Source: Frankiales bacterium
GTDB lineage: Bacteria; Actinomycetota; Actinomycetes; Mycobacteriales; Jatrophihabitantaceae
Assembly: GCA_025963265.1 (NCBI GenBank)
Contig: JAOPUY010000173.1
Span: 1 to 6,525, forward strand
Reading direction: 5' to 3'
Length of the DNA stretch: 6,525 nucleotides
In this document: in pieces, positions 1-5,412 of the stretch
Layout: each line of letters begins with the position of its first letter
How positions within the stretch are numbered: the stretch's first letter is position 1
Position numbers and translations under genes: made by a program
The notes under the pieces: generated by a model
The model's database searches: none
What the model saw: the letters and a program-made list of their open reading frames with translations, nothing else
What the model was told of the DNA's origin: nothing

Positions 1-248
1 ACTTCACCGGCCAGCTCGGTGACGCCGAGCAGGTCCGCGAGCTGTTGGACTCGCTGCCGCCGCGGGCTCGCGCTGTGCTGGTGTTGCGCTACTTCCACGA
101 CCTCGACGACGCGCAGATCGCGGCCGATCTCGACATTCGAGTGGGAACGGTGCGCAGCATCGTCAGCCGCACGCTCAACACCCTGCGGACGCGCCAGGAT
201 GCCGGGCCGCCGCGCCCGATCTCTCAGACGAAAGGCGGTGCCTCATGA
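1..248 (+). CDS. SigE-family ECF RNA polymerase sigma factor, C-terminal part (5' end outside window)
   Basis: This is the 3' end of an extracytoplasmic-function sigma factor gene, read in the frame that starts at base 3; about 81 residues remain. Sigma factors of this type direct RNA polymerase to a small set of promoters. The visible part is region 4, which binds the -35 element. The stretch LLDSLPPRARAVLVLRYF, then a helix-turn-helix with AQIAADLDIRVGTVRSIVSR and a closing TLNTLRTR, has the pattern of the actinobacterial SigE-like ECF group (LPPRQRAVLVLRYFxDL followed by VGTVKSxxSRALxxLR). Region 2 lies upstream of the window. The TGA stop at 246-248 overlaps the ATG of the next gene, so the two are probably translationally coupled. 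The ECF class is certain; the exact subgroup is inferred from the short tail. Confidence 0.9.
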   Translation, partial: FTGQLGDAEQVRELLDSLPPRARAVLVLRYFHDLDDAQIAADLDIRVGTVRSIVSRTLNTLRTRQDAGPPRPISQTKGGAS

Positions 249-1705
249 ATGCAGCTGGCGATAATCGCGACCCGGCGGCGATCCTGCGGGCCGGCCTGAT
301 CGCGGAAGCGGCTTCAGCCCGGGTCAGCTCCGATCTCGCCGAGCGGGTCATCGCGCAGGCCGAGTCCCCCCAGTCGGCCGTCGGGCCCAACGGCGCCGGC
401 GGCGGGCTCGATCGCGGGTCACGGGCGTGGCGCAGTTGGCTGCTTCCGTTGGCGGCCGCGGTCGTCATCGCGATCCTGATCGGCTCGGCGGTGACGGCGG
501 TGCGGCTCGTGTCAGGCGGCGGCGACAACAGCGGCGGGCAGCCCGCCCCGCTCAGCCCGCAGCCGACCCAGTCGGCGCCGACTCCGGCGCCGAGCTCGGA
601 CGGGCCAGCCCAGTCCTCGACCGCACCGACCCCCTCCAGCGCGGCCACCGGCGGCCCCACGTCCTCGGTCACCGCCGCTGGCCCGAGCGGACCGGTGCCA
701 GCCGGGTTCCGAGCCACCGACGTCACCTGGATCAGCCTCGAGGACGGCTGGGCGCTGGGCACCGCGCCGTGCGCCACCGCGCCCTGCACCTCGATCGTGC
801 GGACGTCCGACGGCGGGAAGTCCTGGGTCGGCATCCCAGCCCCGAAGGCCTACCTCTACAGCGTGGAGTCGTGCCCGTCCCAAACCGCCGCCTGCGTCAC
901 CAGCCTGCGCTTCGCCAACGCCGAAGTGGGTTACGCCTTCGGGCAGAACTCGTTGTTCATGACGGTCGACGCCGGCCGCACCTGGCAGCGTCAGACTGGC
1001 GGTGCGTTGAGTCTGGAGGTGGCCGACGGGACCGCGCTGCGCTTGTCGACTAAGTGCCTGCCCGGCTGTCCGCTAACGGTGGCCAGCGCACCGGTCGGCA
1101 GTAGCGCGTGGACCGATGCCGGGCTGCCCAACAACGGCGCTGACAAGGGTGGTGAGTTGGTGCGGGCCGGTCGTGAGGTCGTGGTCGCCAACTATGGGAA
1201 CCCGGCTGGCGGCGCGGGCAAGGCGACGACGGCGCTGTCCGTGTCGAGCGACGATGGCGTCAGTTGGTCGACAGTGGATGAGCCTTGTCCCCAAGGCGCG
1301 AGCGCCACTGGCGAGGTCGACACGCGCGGGGTCACGGTGGCCCCAGACGCCTCGATCACCGTGCTCTGCGTCTCTCGGTTGAGTGAGTCCGCGCCCTCGT
1401 TCACGATGACCTCGACCGACGGCGGCCGAGACTTCACGCGGGCCGCGACCTCGCCGGGCGCCGCGGCGAGCACGCCGATCGCCGCCGGCGCAGCCACTGA
1501 CCTGCTCGTCTCGGCGAGCAGCGGTGTGGCTCGAAGCACCGACGGCGGGGCGACCTGGCGCACCGTGCTTCCGCGGGTCTACTACCTGGGCTTCGAGTCC
1601 AGCTTGGTCGGACGGGCGCTCGTGCACGGCCCGGGGGTCGGCGCCGCGGCGTTGCTCAGCACCACCGACGGCGGGGCGAACTGGACCTCCGCGCCGTTCA
1701 ACTGA
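245..1705 (+). CDS. Membrane-anchored BNR/YCF48-like beta-propeller protein, probable partner of the upstream sigma factor
   Basis: This 486-residue protein has four parts. Residues 1-62 are a cytoplasmic region with no cysteine, including helical LRAGLIAEAASARV and SSDLAERVIAQA. One membrane segment lies at about 65-88 (WLLPLAAAVVIAILIGSAVTAV). A flexible linker rich in Pro, Ser, Thr and Gly spans about 90-152. The extracytoplasmic domain covers 153-486. That domain carries six Asp-box/BNR motifs, near 187 (TSDGGKSW), 240 (TVDAGRTW), 334 (SSDDGVSW), 390 (STDGGRDF), 431 (STDGGATW) and 473 (TTDGGANW). It also has two GWALG/GYAFG blade motifs (near 168 and 229) like those of YCF48-type propellers. 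All eight cysteines (176, 181, 210, 217, 271, 275, 348, 375) are in the outer domain, six of them in close pairs. The ATG overlaps the sigma factor stop, and AAAGG at 231-235 can serve as ribosome binding site. I infer a signal-sensing or anti-sigma-like role from the pairing. No known anti-sigma zinc motif is present and sialidase activity is not implied. Confidence 0.85.
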   Translation: MNAAGDNRDPAAILRAGLIAEAASARVSSDLAERVIAQAESPQSAVGPNGAGGGLDRGSRAWRSWLLPLAAAVVIAILIGSAVTAVRLVSGGGDNSGGQPAPLSPQPTQSAPTPAPSSDGPAQSSTAPTPSSAATGGPTSSVTAAGPSGPVPAGFRATDVTWISLEDGWALGTAPCATAPCTSIVRTSDGGKSWVGIPAPKAYLYSVESCPSQTAACVTSLRFANAEVGYAFGQNSLFMTVDAGRTWQRQTGGALSLEVADGTALRLSTKCLPGCPLTVASAPVGSSAWTDAGLPNNGADKGGELVRAGREVVVANYGNPAGGAGKATTALSVSSDDGVSWSTVDEPCPQGASATGEVDTRGVTVAPDASITVLCVSRLSESAPSFTMTSTDGGRDFTRAATSPGAAASTPIAAGAATDLLVSASSGVARSTDGGATWRTVLPRVYYLGFESSLVGRALVHGPGVGAAALLSTTDGGANWTSAPFN

Positions 1706-1720
1706 AACCAGCGGCGGCGC

Positions 1721-1843
1721 TTAGGCCTGGCGGGCGTTCCAGCGCGGATTCTTCTTGTTCACAATGAAGTTCCGTCCGCGACGGCGAACGACGATCGAGC
1801 CGTCCTTCTTCTTCAACGAGCTCAACGAGTTCCGATTTTTCAT
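1721..1843 (-). CDS. rpmJ: 50S ribosomal protein bL36, type B (zinc-independent, C- paralog)
   Basis: The gene encodes 40 residues, beginning [15 protein letters not shown] and ending [12 protein letters not shown]. This is the complete length and layout of type B bL36, a component of the large ribosomal subunit. Ordinary bL36 binds one zinc ion through three cysteines and a histidine; this version has no cysteine at all. C- paralogs like this replace the zinc-binding copy when zinc is scarce, and in actinobacteria such genes are usually repressed by Zur. The ATG (complement of 1841-1843) is preceded by GAGAGG at 1850-1855 on the complementary strand, six bases away, which fixes the start. 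A longer reading that continues upstream in the same frame is not needed. The stop is 15 bases from the convergent propeller gene. The gene is divergent from rtcB, with a Zur-like palindrome between them. Confidence 0.97.
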   Translation of the reverse strand: MKNRNSLSSLKKKDGSIVVRRRGRNFIVNKKNPRWNARQA

Positions 1844-1876
1844 GGCGAGCCTCTCAGGGTCGGTGCGGATCATTGA

Positions 1877-1891
1877 TGAGAACCATTCCCA
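1877..1891. promoter_or_regulatory. Putative Zur operator in the bL36/rtcB divergent region
   Basis: TGAGAACCATTCCCA is an imperfect 7-1-7 palindrome, with 5 of 7 arm positions complementary. Compared with TGAAAATCATTTTCA, the actinobacterial Zur box as I recall it, 11 of 15 positions agree, including the TGA and CA ends and the central CATT. It lies 33 bases upstream of the bL36 start and 52 bases upstream of the rtcB start. Zur is the zinc-responsive repressor. A site in front of a cysteine-free ribosomal protein gene is where one would be expected, which raises confidence beyond the sequence match. I cannot identify the -35 and -10 elements of either promoter. Confidence 0.5.
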
Positions 1892-1943
1892 GTTGCGGGC
1901 TATTCCGCCGAAACGAGCTGGACGTAGGCGGCAGACTGTACCC

Positions 1944-3107
1944 ATGGAGCAAATCACCAAACGCCTGATGAACTGGGCCTCAATCCTGGAGGTGAGCACA
2001 CGCGAGCAGGCGCTGACGGCCAGCGCAATGCCCTTTGTCTTCCCGCACATCGCGCTGATGCCCGACGCGCATCTCGGCAAGGGGGCGACCGTCGGCTCGG
2101 TGATCCCGACCCTTGGCGCGATCATCCCGGCCGCCGTGGGAGTAGACATCGGCTGCGGGATGATGGCCGTGCGCACTGGCCAGACCCGGTCAGAACTGGC
2201 CGAACTCGATCTCGCTCAATTGCACGCCGCGATCAGCGCGGCCGTCCCGCTGTCGGCCGGCAAGTACAACGCGCGGCTGTCCGACACCGCCCCGGCGCGG
2301 ATCGCCGAGCTCGAGGCGCTGCCCGGCGCCGACCAGGCCCACACGGTCGCGCCGAACTGGCCTCGGCAGCTGGGTTCGCTCGGATCGGGTAACCACTTCA
2401 TCGAGGTCAGCCTCGATGAGTCCGACCAGGTATGGCTCTTCCTGCATTCGGGCTCGCGCGGGGTGGGGAACAAGCTGGCGGCCAAGCACATCAAGATCGC
2501 CCAGCAACAGTGCGCTCAGCGCTGGATTCAGCTGCCCGACCCCGATCTGGCCTACCTCGTGGAGGGCGACCCGGAATTCGAGTCCTACCAGCACGCGCTC
2601 GACTGGGCGCAGCGCTTCGCCTTCCTGAACCGGGCCGAGATGATGGACCGGGTCCTGACCTGCTTCGGCGAGTGGTTCGGCCGATCCCCCGAGCGGCTGG
2701 AGGAGATCAACACCCACCACAACTACACCGCCCGGGAGCGGCATTTCGGCAAGGACGTGTGGCTGTCGCGCAAGGGCGCGATCGACGCGCACGCCGGAGT
2801 CGCCGGGCTGATCCCAGGATCGATGGGAGCGGCCTCCTACGTCGTCACGGGAAAGGGAAACGCCCTGGCCCTGCACTCATCGCCGCATGGCGCCGGCCGG
2901 AACTTCTCGCGCAGCGCGGCCCGGCGGCGGTTCAGCCGGGCCGACCTGGACGAGCGGATGGCCGGCATCGCGTGGGGCGAGTCGGACGCGTTCCTCGACG
3001 AGCATCCTCAGGCCTACAAGGACATCGACGTGGTGATGGCCGACGCCGCTGACCTCGTCGACGTGCGGCACACGCTGCGTCAGATCGTCAACGTCAAGGG
3101 CGACTAA
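1944..3107 (+). CDS. rtcB: RtcB-family tRNA-splicing/RNA-repair ligase (3'-phosphate RNA ligase)
   Basis: This 387-residue protein matches the RtcB fold over its full length (E. coli RtcB has about 408). RtcB joins RNA ends bearing a 2',3'-cyclic phosphate or 3'-phosphate to a 5'-hydroxyl, using GTP and a two-metal site through a guanylylated histidine. The signature elements are in order: MPDAHLGKG (40-47), VDIGCGM (67-73; metal ligands D68 and C71), [10 protein letters not shown] (146-155; H151), [10 protein letters not shown] (167-176; H168), NTHHNY (256-261; H259), [11 protein letters not shown] (275-285), [10 protein letters not shown] (292-301) and [12 protein letters not shown] (312-323), where H315 is the expected guanylylated histidine. 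The ATG at 1944 begins [11 protein letters not shown], a normal RtcB N-terminus. The frame stays open for 63 codons upstream, but that stretch is antisense to bL36. No strong ribosome binding site is visible; GTAGGCGG ends 12 bases before the ATG. No rtcA or archease gene is adjacent. The enzyme probably repairs RNA after stress cleavage. Confidence 0.97.
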   Translation: MEQITKRLMNWASILEVSTREQALTASAMPFVFPHIALMPDAHLGKGATVGSVIPTLGAIIPAAVGVDIGCGMMAVRTGQTRSELAELDLAQLHAAISAAVPLSAGKYNARLSDTAPARIAELEALPGADQAHTVAPNWPRQLGSLGSGNHFIEVSLDESDQVWLFLHSGSRGVGNKLAAKHIKIAQQQCAQRWIQLPDPDLAYLVEGDPEFESYQHALDWAQRFAFLNRAEMMDRVLTCFGEWFGRSPERLEEINTHHNYTARERHFGKDVWLSRKGAIDAHAGVAGLIPGSMGAASYVVTGKGNALALHSSPHGAGRNFSRSAARRRFSRADLDERMAGIAWGESDAFLDEHPQAYKDIDVVMADAADLVDVRHTLRQIVNVKGD

Positions 3108-3161
3108 ATCGGGCTGAGATGAGGGCTGGCGGCGAGCGGCGCCAACGTGGATGATGAGCGC

Positions 3162-3398
3162 ATGGCGCAGGTTGTGGCTATCGACGACGGCAGCGAGGTC
3201 TTCGGAGACCCGCGCGATGGCGGTCGCGTGCTACGCGTCAACTGGCACGCCGAGGACGGCTTCGTCGTGCTCAGCGTCTGGCGGGAGAACCTGTGCGTGG
3301 CGACCAGCCGACTGGCCACCGCCGACGTGCCCGCGCTGATCGAGGTGCTCAGCCGCGGGCTGAGCGTCGCGCTCAGCCCGCTGGCCTCAACTGGCTGA
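3162..3398 (+). CDS. Small conserved-looking hypothetical protein
   Basis: The gene encodes 78 residues from ATG 3162, or 83 from an in-frame GTG at 3147. Neither start has a good ribosome binding site; GATGAG lies three bases before the ATG. I do not recognise a named family. The sequence looks like a real soluble alpha/beta protein. A polar N-terminus (VVAIDDGSEVFGDPRDGG) is followed by alternating strands (LRVNWH, GFVVLSVWRE, LCVATSRL) and a helix, ADVPALIEVLSRGL. The motif of WHxxxxFVVLSVWRxNxCVATxRL then DVPALIxxL resembles small unnamed actinobacterial proteins. It lies 54 bases after rtcB in the same direction and could be co-transcribed with it. It ends 30 bases from the convergent LspA-like gene. 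Its codons are as GC-rich at the third position as those of its neighbours. Confidence 0.65.
   Translation: MAQVVAIDDGSEVFGDPRDGGRVLRVNWHAEDGFVVLSVWRENLCVATSRLATADVPALIEVLSRGLSVALSPLASTG
3347..3378 (+). repeat. Three alternating 8-bp arms forming two mutually exclusive hairpins
   Basis: GCTCAGCC (3347-3354), its exact reverse complement GGCTGAGC (3358-3365) and GCTCAGCC again (3371-3378) sit at the 3' end of the small hypothetical gene. The middle arm can pair perfectly with either side, with loops of three or five bases. No T-tract follows, so this is not a classical intrinsic terminator. It may still help end transcription before the convergent gene, or may simply reflect Leu-Ser codon use (LSRGLSVALS). 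Confidence 0.4.
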
Positions 3399-3428
3399 CC
3401 GGACCCTCCCCGGCTAGACCATGCCCGG

Positions 3429-4139
3429 CTAGCGGTGGCCGGTGGAACTGGCCAGTGTGGCCGCCGCGGTGACGGTGCCGCTGTTCATCGCGCCGATCGC
3501 CGTCCCCGCCACCGCTCCGAGGGCGGCGCTGGCCGCCACGACCTGAGCGCGCAGGCTCAGCGAACGGGCGCGCAGCGTCCGAGTCGCGCCGCCCGCCCGG
3601 CGGGCCAGTCGGGCTAGGCGGGCGATGGACGGACGGGGCCGGTGCCGCACGGCCGAGACGAGCCCGTCAGCGGTGAGGCTGAGCACGAAGACGGGCGTTG
3701 ACGCGATGATGAACAGATCGGCGACGTTGTAGTAATGCGCGCCGAGGTGCAGGTAATCGATCGCGCCGCGGACGCTATGCGGCGCCGTCCAAAAGTGCAG
3801 ACCGAGTCGGTCGAGCAGATTGCTGCTCCAGCCGGCCAGCATCAACGTCCCCGAGATCGTGACCCACGAGTTGCGACGGGCCCGCAGCAGCGCGATCACC
3901 GCGAGACTGAGCAGCAGCGCGCTCAGCAGGTCGAGCACGGCGCCGTCCACCGGATCGGCGAACCACTCGCTGACGGTGGCCGATACGAGCGCGTCGCCGC
4001 CGCTGTTGATCCGGGTGTCGGCGACGTGGCGCCAAGCCCACCATTTCAAGAGTTGATCGGCGGCGATCACCGCTGCGAAAAGGACGAACACTCCGACGCG
4101 CCGCTGCGAGCGGGGATTTGCTGCCACCCCTCCAGACAA
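3429..4139 (-). CDS. Signal peptidase II (LspA)-like membrane aspartyl protease with C-terminal extension
   Basis: This 236-residue protein has four predicted membrane segments in the LspA arrangement, at about 15-34, 66-85, 92-109 and 139-160. LspA removes the signal peptide of prolipoproteins at the lipidated cysteine. The family motifs are all present: ADQLLKWW in the first segment (D28, Q29, K32), INSGGDA (N45), SNLLDRLG (N107, D110, R111), RGAIDYLHLG (R124, D128) and YYNVADLFI (N138, D141). D110 and D141 correspond to the catalytic aspartates. It differs from standard LspA (about 160-200 residues) in a divergent glycine patch before NLLDR. It also has an extra 75-residue tail that is first basic (RHRPRPSIARLARLARR), then small and hydrophobic at about 198-228, possibly a fifth membrane segment. 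The start is uncertain. TTG 4139 lacks a ribosome binding site. GTG 4127 directly abuts GGAGGGG, which is too close. It is probably a second, specialised LspA rather than the housekeeping copy, since lgt, ileS and rluD are not nearby. Confidence 0.78.
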   Translation of the reverse strand: MSGGVAANPRSQRRVGVFVLFAAVIAADQLLKWWAWRHVADTRINSGGDALVSATVSEWFADPVDGAVLDLLSALLLSLAVIALLRARRNSWVTISGTLMLAGWSSNLLDRLGLHFWTAPHSVRGAIDYLHLGAHYYNVADLFIIASTPVFVLSLTADGLVSAVRHRPRPSIARLARLARRAGGATRTLRARSLSLRAQVVAASAALGAVAGTAIGAMNSGTVTAAATLASSTGHR

Positions 4140-4224
4140 GCGGGCGGCAATTCGTCCGGCCTGTGAGGTGGGGCGGCGCCGGCTGTGCGTGCGGCCAATT
4201 GACCGTGAGCCGCGCTACACCCGC

Positions 4225-4237
4225 CGGCTCGAAGCCG
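4225..4237 (-). terminator. Weak hairpin after the cyclase gene
   Basis: CGGCT-CGA-AGCCG forms a perfect five-bp stem five bases beyond the cyclase stop codon. No T-run follows on the - strand, so it is at best a weak end signal for the chorismate mutase-cyclase transcript. I see nothing else in the 103 bases between the cyclase stop and the LspA-like start, and no clear promoter for the latter. Confidence 0.25.
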
Positions 4238-4242
4238 AGTGC

Positions 4243-4905
4243 TTAGAGCTCGAACGCGACCGCTCGCACCGGAGCGCCGTCGGCTCCGGTGAGCTTGATC
4301 GGCAGGCAGGAGATGAACGGGTCGAAGTCGATCTGCTCGAGGTGGCAGAGATTCTCGCCGATCACGCCGCCGGCGTCGGCGATCAGGTGGTGGCTGGGAT
4401 AACCCTCGCCCGGGTGGGCGGCATCCGGCGTCTCGTCGATGTTCGGCGCGTCCAGCAAGAAGGTCCGCACGCCTGCCTGCAGCATCCGCCGGCAGGCTTC
4501 GGCGTCCAGGAAGGGGTTGTCGAAGTAGCGCGGGGTGCCGTAATGAGCCGACCAGCCGGTGTGCAGGACGGCGATGTGGCGCCGCTCGAACTGACTGGCG
4601 TAGGGCGCGATCCGCTCCCAGCCGATGCGCTCGCGCGGACCGCTGACCGGGACCTCGATCAGCACCGCTGGGCCGAGGAACAGCCCGAGGTCAAGCTCGT
4701 CTAGCCGCAGACCCTCCTCGGAGAAGTGGTACGGCGCGTCGACGTGGGTGCCGGTCTGCGAGCCGAGGTGCAGGCTCAGCACGTTGAAGCCGTCCTGGGC
4801 GATCGTGGTCGCGACCCCGATCCGCGGCTCGGGGTCGCCGGGGTACACCTGGGTCGACTCGTCGACGGGCAGCGACAGGTCCACGATCCGCCGGGGCGGA
4901 TTCAC
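4243..4905 (-). CDS. Cyclase-family metal hydrolase, kynurenine formamidase-like (PF04199)
   Basis: This 220-residue cytoplasmic protein starts with the typical IVDLSLPVDESTQVYPGDP. It then has the family motif SQTGTHVDAPYHF at 49-61, followed later by GYPSHHLI (168-174) and VIGENL (181-186). Family members are zinc or manganese amidohydrolases, including bacterial kynurenine formamidase KynB and isatin hydrolase. Measured against KynB, H54, D56, H60, H172 and E184 occupy the metal-ligand and catalytic positions. The first histidine of HxGTHxDxPxH is glutamine here (Q50). The substrate cannot be named from sequence, and a kynurenine role is only one possibility because no other kynurenine-pathway gene is visible. 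The GTG start has AGGG (complement of 4914-4917) eight bases upstream. The gene begins 16 bases after the chorismate mutase stop, so the two are almost certainly one operon. Confidence 0.92.
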   Translation of the reverse strand: MNPPRRIVDLSLPVDESTQVYPGDPEPRIGVATTIAQDGFNVLSLHLGSQTGTHVDAPYHFSEEGLRLDELDLGLFLGPAVLIEVPVSGPRERIGWERIAPYASQFERRHIAVLHTGWSAHYGTPRYFDNPFLDAEACRRMLQAGVRTFLLDAPNIDETPDAAHPGEGYPSHHLIADAGGVIGENLCHLEQIDFDPFISCLPIKLTGADGAPVRAVAFEL

Positions 4906-4921
4906 CGACTCAGCCCTAGTA

Positions 4922-5251
4922 TCAGCGGGCGCCGCGGCAGGCCCGCAGGATGGCGTCGGCGACCGCCGGGCCCTCCTGGCCGAGCGCGGCGCGGTAGTGC
5001 TCCAGGATGGCGCGCTCGCGGCCGAGTTCGATGCGGGTGCCGCCGGCGTTGATGCGAGCGGTCTGGATGCGGCGGGAGAGTCGGGCCCGCTCAGCGACCA
5101 GGCGGCTGATGGCGGTGTCCAAGGCGTCGATCTGGCCCCGCAACGTGTCGATGGCGGCGGCGTCGTCGGCGCTGCCGTCCACGACCTCGGCGACGCTCAA
5201 ATCCTTGGCGGCAGTGCTGGGTGCGCTGGTTTCGCTGGCGGTGCTGGTCAC
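4922..5251 (-). CDS. Chorismate mutase, short AroQ type (M. tuberculosis Rv0948c-like)
   Basis: This 109-residue enzyme converts chorismate to prephenate, the branch point to phenylalanine and tyrosine. Residues 1-32 are a disordered-looking Ser/Ala/Thr/Asp-rich tail. From IDTLRGQIDALD (34-45) onward the sequence follows the three-helix AroQ fold of the cytosolic M. tuberculosis enzyme with a constant offset of 20. R38, R55, R66 and R78, with T72 and E79, match the arginine-rich active site, and RINAGGTRIELGRERAILEHY aligns without gaps. In M. tuberculosis this short form is weak alone and is activated by binding the DAHP synthase of the shikimate pathway; the same may hold here. The GTG start is preceded by a good ribosome binding site, GAGAGGAA (complement of 5258-5265). 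There is no secretion signal, unlike the exported *MtCM type. It is first in an operon with the cyclase and divergent from uvrD1. Confidence 0.94.
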   Translation of the reverse strand: MTSTASETSAPSTAAKDLSVAEVVDGSADDAAAIDTLRGQIDALDTAISRLVAERARLSRRIQTARINAGGTRIELGRERAILEHYRAALGQEGPAVADAILRACRGAR

Positions 5252-5282
5252 AACGGGTTCCTCTCGGTCAAGCTCGTTCGAT

Positions 5283-5309
5283 GCCGCTGAGGCCGCTGAG
5301 GCCGCTAGG
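5283..5309. repeat. 9-bp tandem repeat, about 2.7 copies
   Basis: GCCGCTGAG at 5283-5291 is repeated exactly at 5292-5300 and imperfectly (GCCGCTAGG) at 5301-5309. It falls in the untranslated leader of chorismate mutase, between the TTTT hairpin and the ribosome binding site. Copy number could vary between strains. Confidence 0.6.
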
Positions 5310-5325
5310 CCGCGCCCAGACGCAC

Positions 5326-5360
5326 AAAACGCCCCGGGCTCTCAGCGAACCCAGGGCGTT
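5326..5360 (-). terminator. Terminator-like or attenuator-like hairpin upstream of chorismate mutase
   Basis: The arms 5350-5360 and 5328-5338 pair over 10 of 11 positions (AACGCCCTGGG with CCCGGGGCGTT on the - strand), with an 11-base loop. On the - strand the stem runs straight into TTTT at 5329-5326. It lies about 75 bases before the chorismate mutase start. Transcripts that begin farther upstream would pass through it, so it could act as a conditional terminator. It could instead end antisense transcription coming out of the uvrD1 side. Confidence 0.4.
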
Positions 5361-5387
5361 GGCGGTCGGTCAGATCAGCCGTTACCG

Positions 5388-5412
5388 ATGGGAATCGCGA
5401 TGCGATACCCAT
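5388..5412. promoter_or_regulatory. 25-bp near-perfect palindrome, possible operator
   Basis: ATGGGAATCGC (5388-5398) and GCGATACCCAT (5402-5412) are inverted repeats matching at 10 of 11 positions around GAT. A run of seven A follows on the + strand. The T-tract is on the wrong side of the hairpin for a terminator in either direction. A dimeric repressor site or a cruciform-like element in the divergent promoter region is a better reading. I do not recognise the regulator. Confidence 0.4.

Noticed and set aside
175..834. Long - strand open frame opposite the propeller gene
   Set aside because: Its product is low-complexity Pro/Ala/Ser/Gly sequence typical of a GC-rich shadow frame, and the + strand gene has clear domain motifs.
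1755..1943. Upstream in-frame extension of rtcB by 63 codons
   Set aside because: It is antisense to the bL36 gene, and RtcB homologs start at about the MEQITKRL position encoded from 1944.
1844..2176. N-terminal extension of the bL36 frame on the - strand (151 residues in all)
   Set aside because: The final 40 residues are a complete bL36 with a good ribosome binding site directly before its ATG. The rest is antisense to rtcB.
2190..2876. 228-codon - strand frame opposite rtcB
   Set aside because: It lies wholly within the RtcB catalytic core and has no recognisable motifs.
3409..3432. Direct repeat CCCGGCTAG at 3409-3417 and 3424-3432
   Set aside because: It is short, lies between convergent genes and includes the LspA-like stop codon. 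There is no sign of an attachment site or mobile element.
5262..5281. LexA (SOS) box near uvrD1
   Set aside because: Only one half-site, GTTCGA, is present; the other arm does not match, and it lies in the chorismate mutase leader far from the uvrD1 start.
4625..5290. 221-codon + strand frame across the cyclase and chorismate mutase genes
   Set aside because: It spans two well-supported - strand genes and their junction, and its product is Gly/Ala/Ser/Arg-rich without motifs.
5305..5412. 35-codon - strand frame as an attenuator leader peptide for chorismate mutase
   Set aside because: It has no ribosome binding site, since T7 immediately precedes the ATG. It holds only three scattered Phe codons and no Tyr or Trp run.
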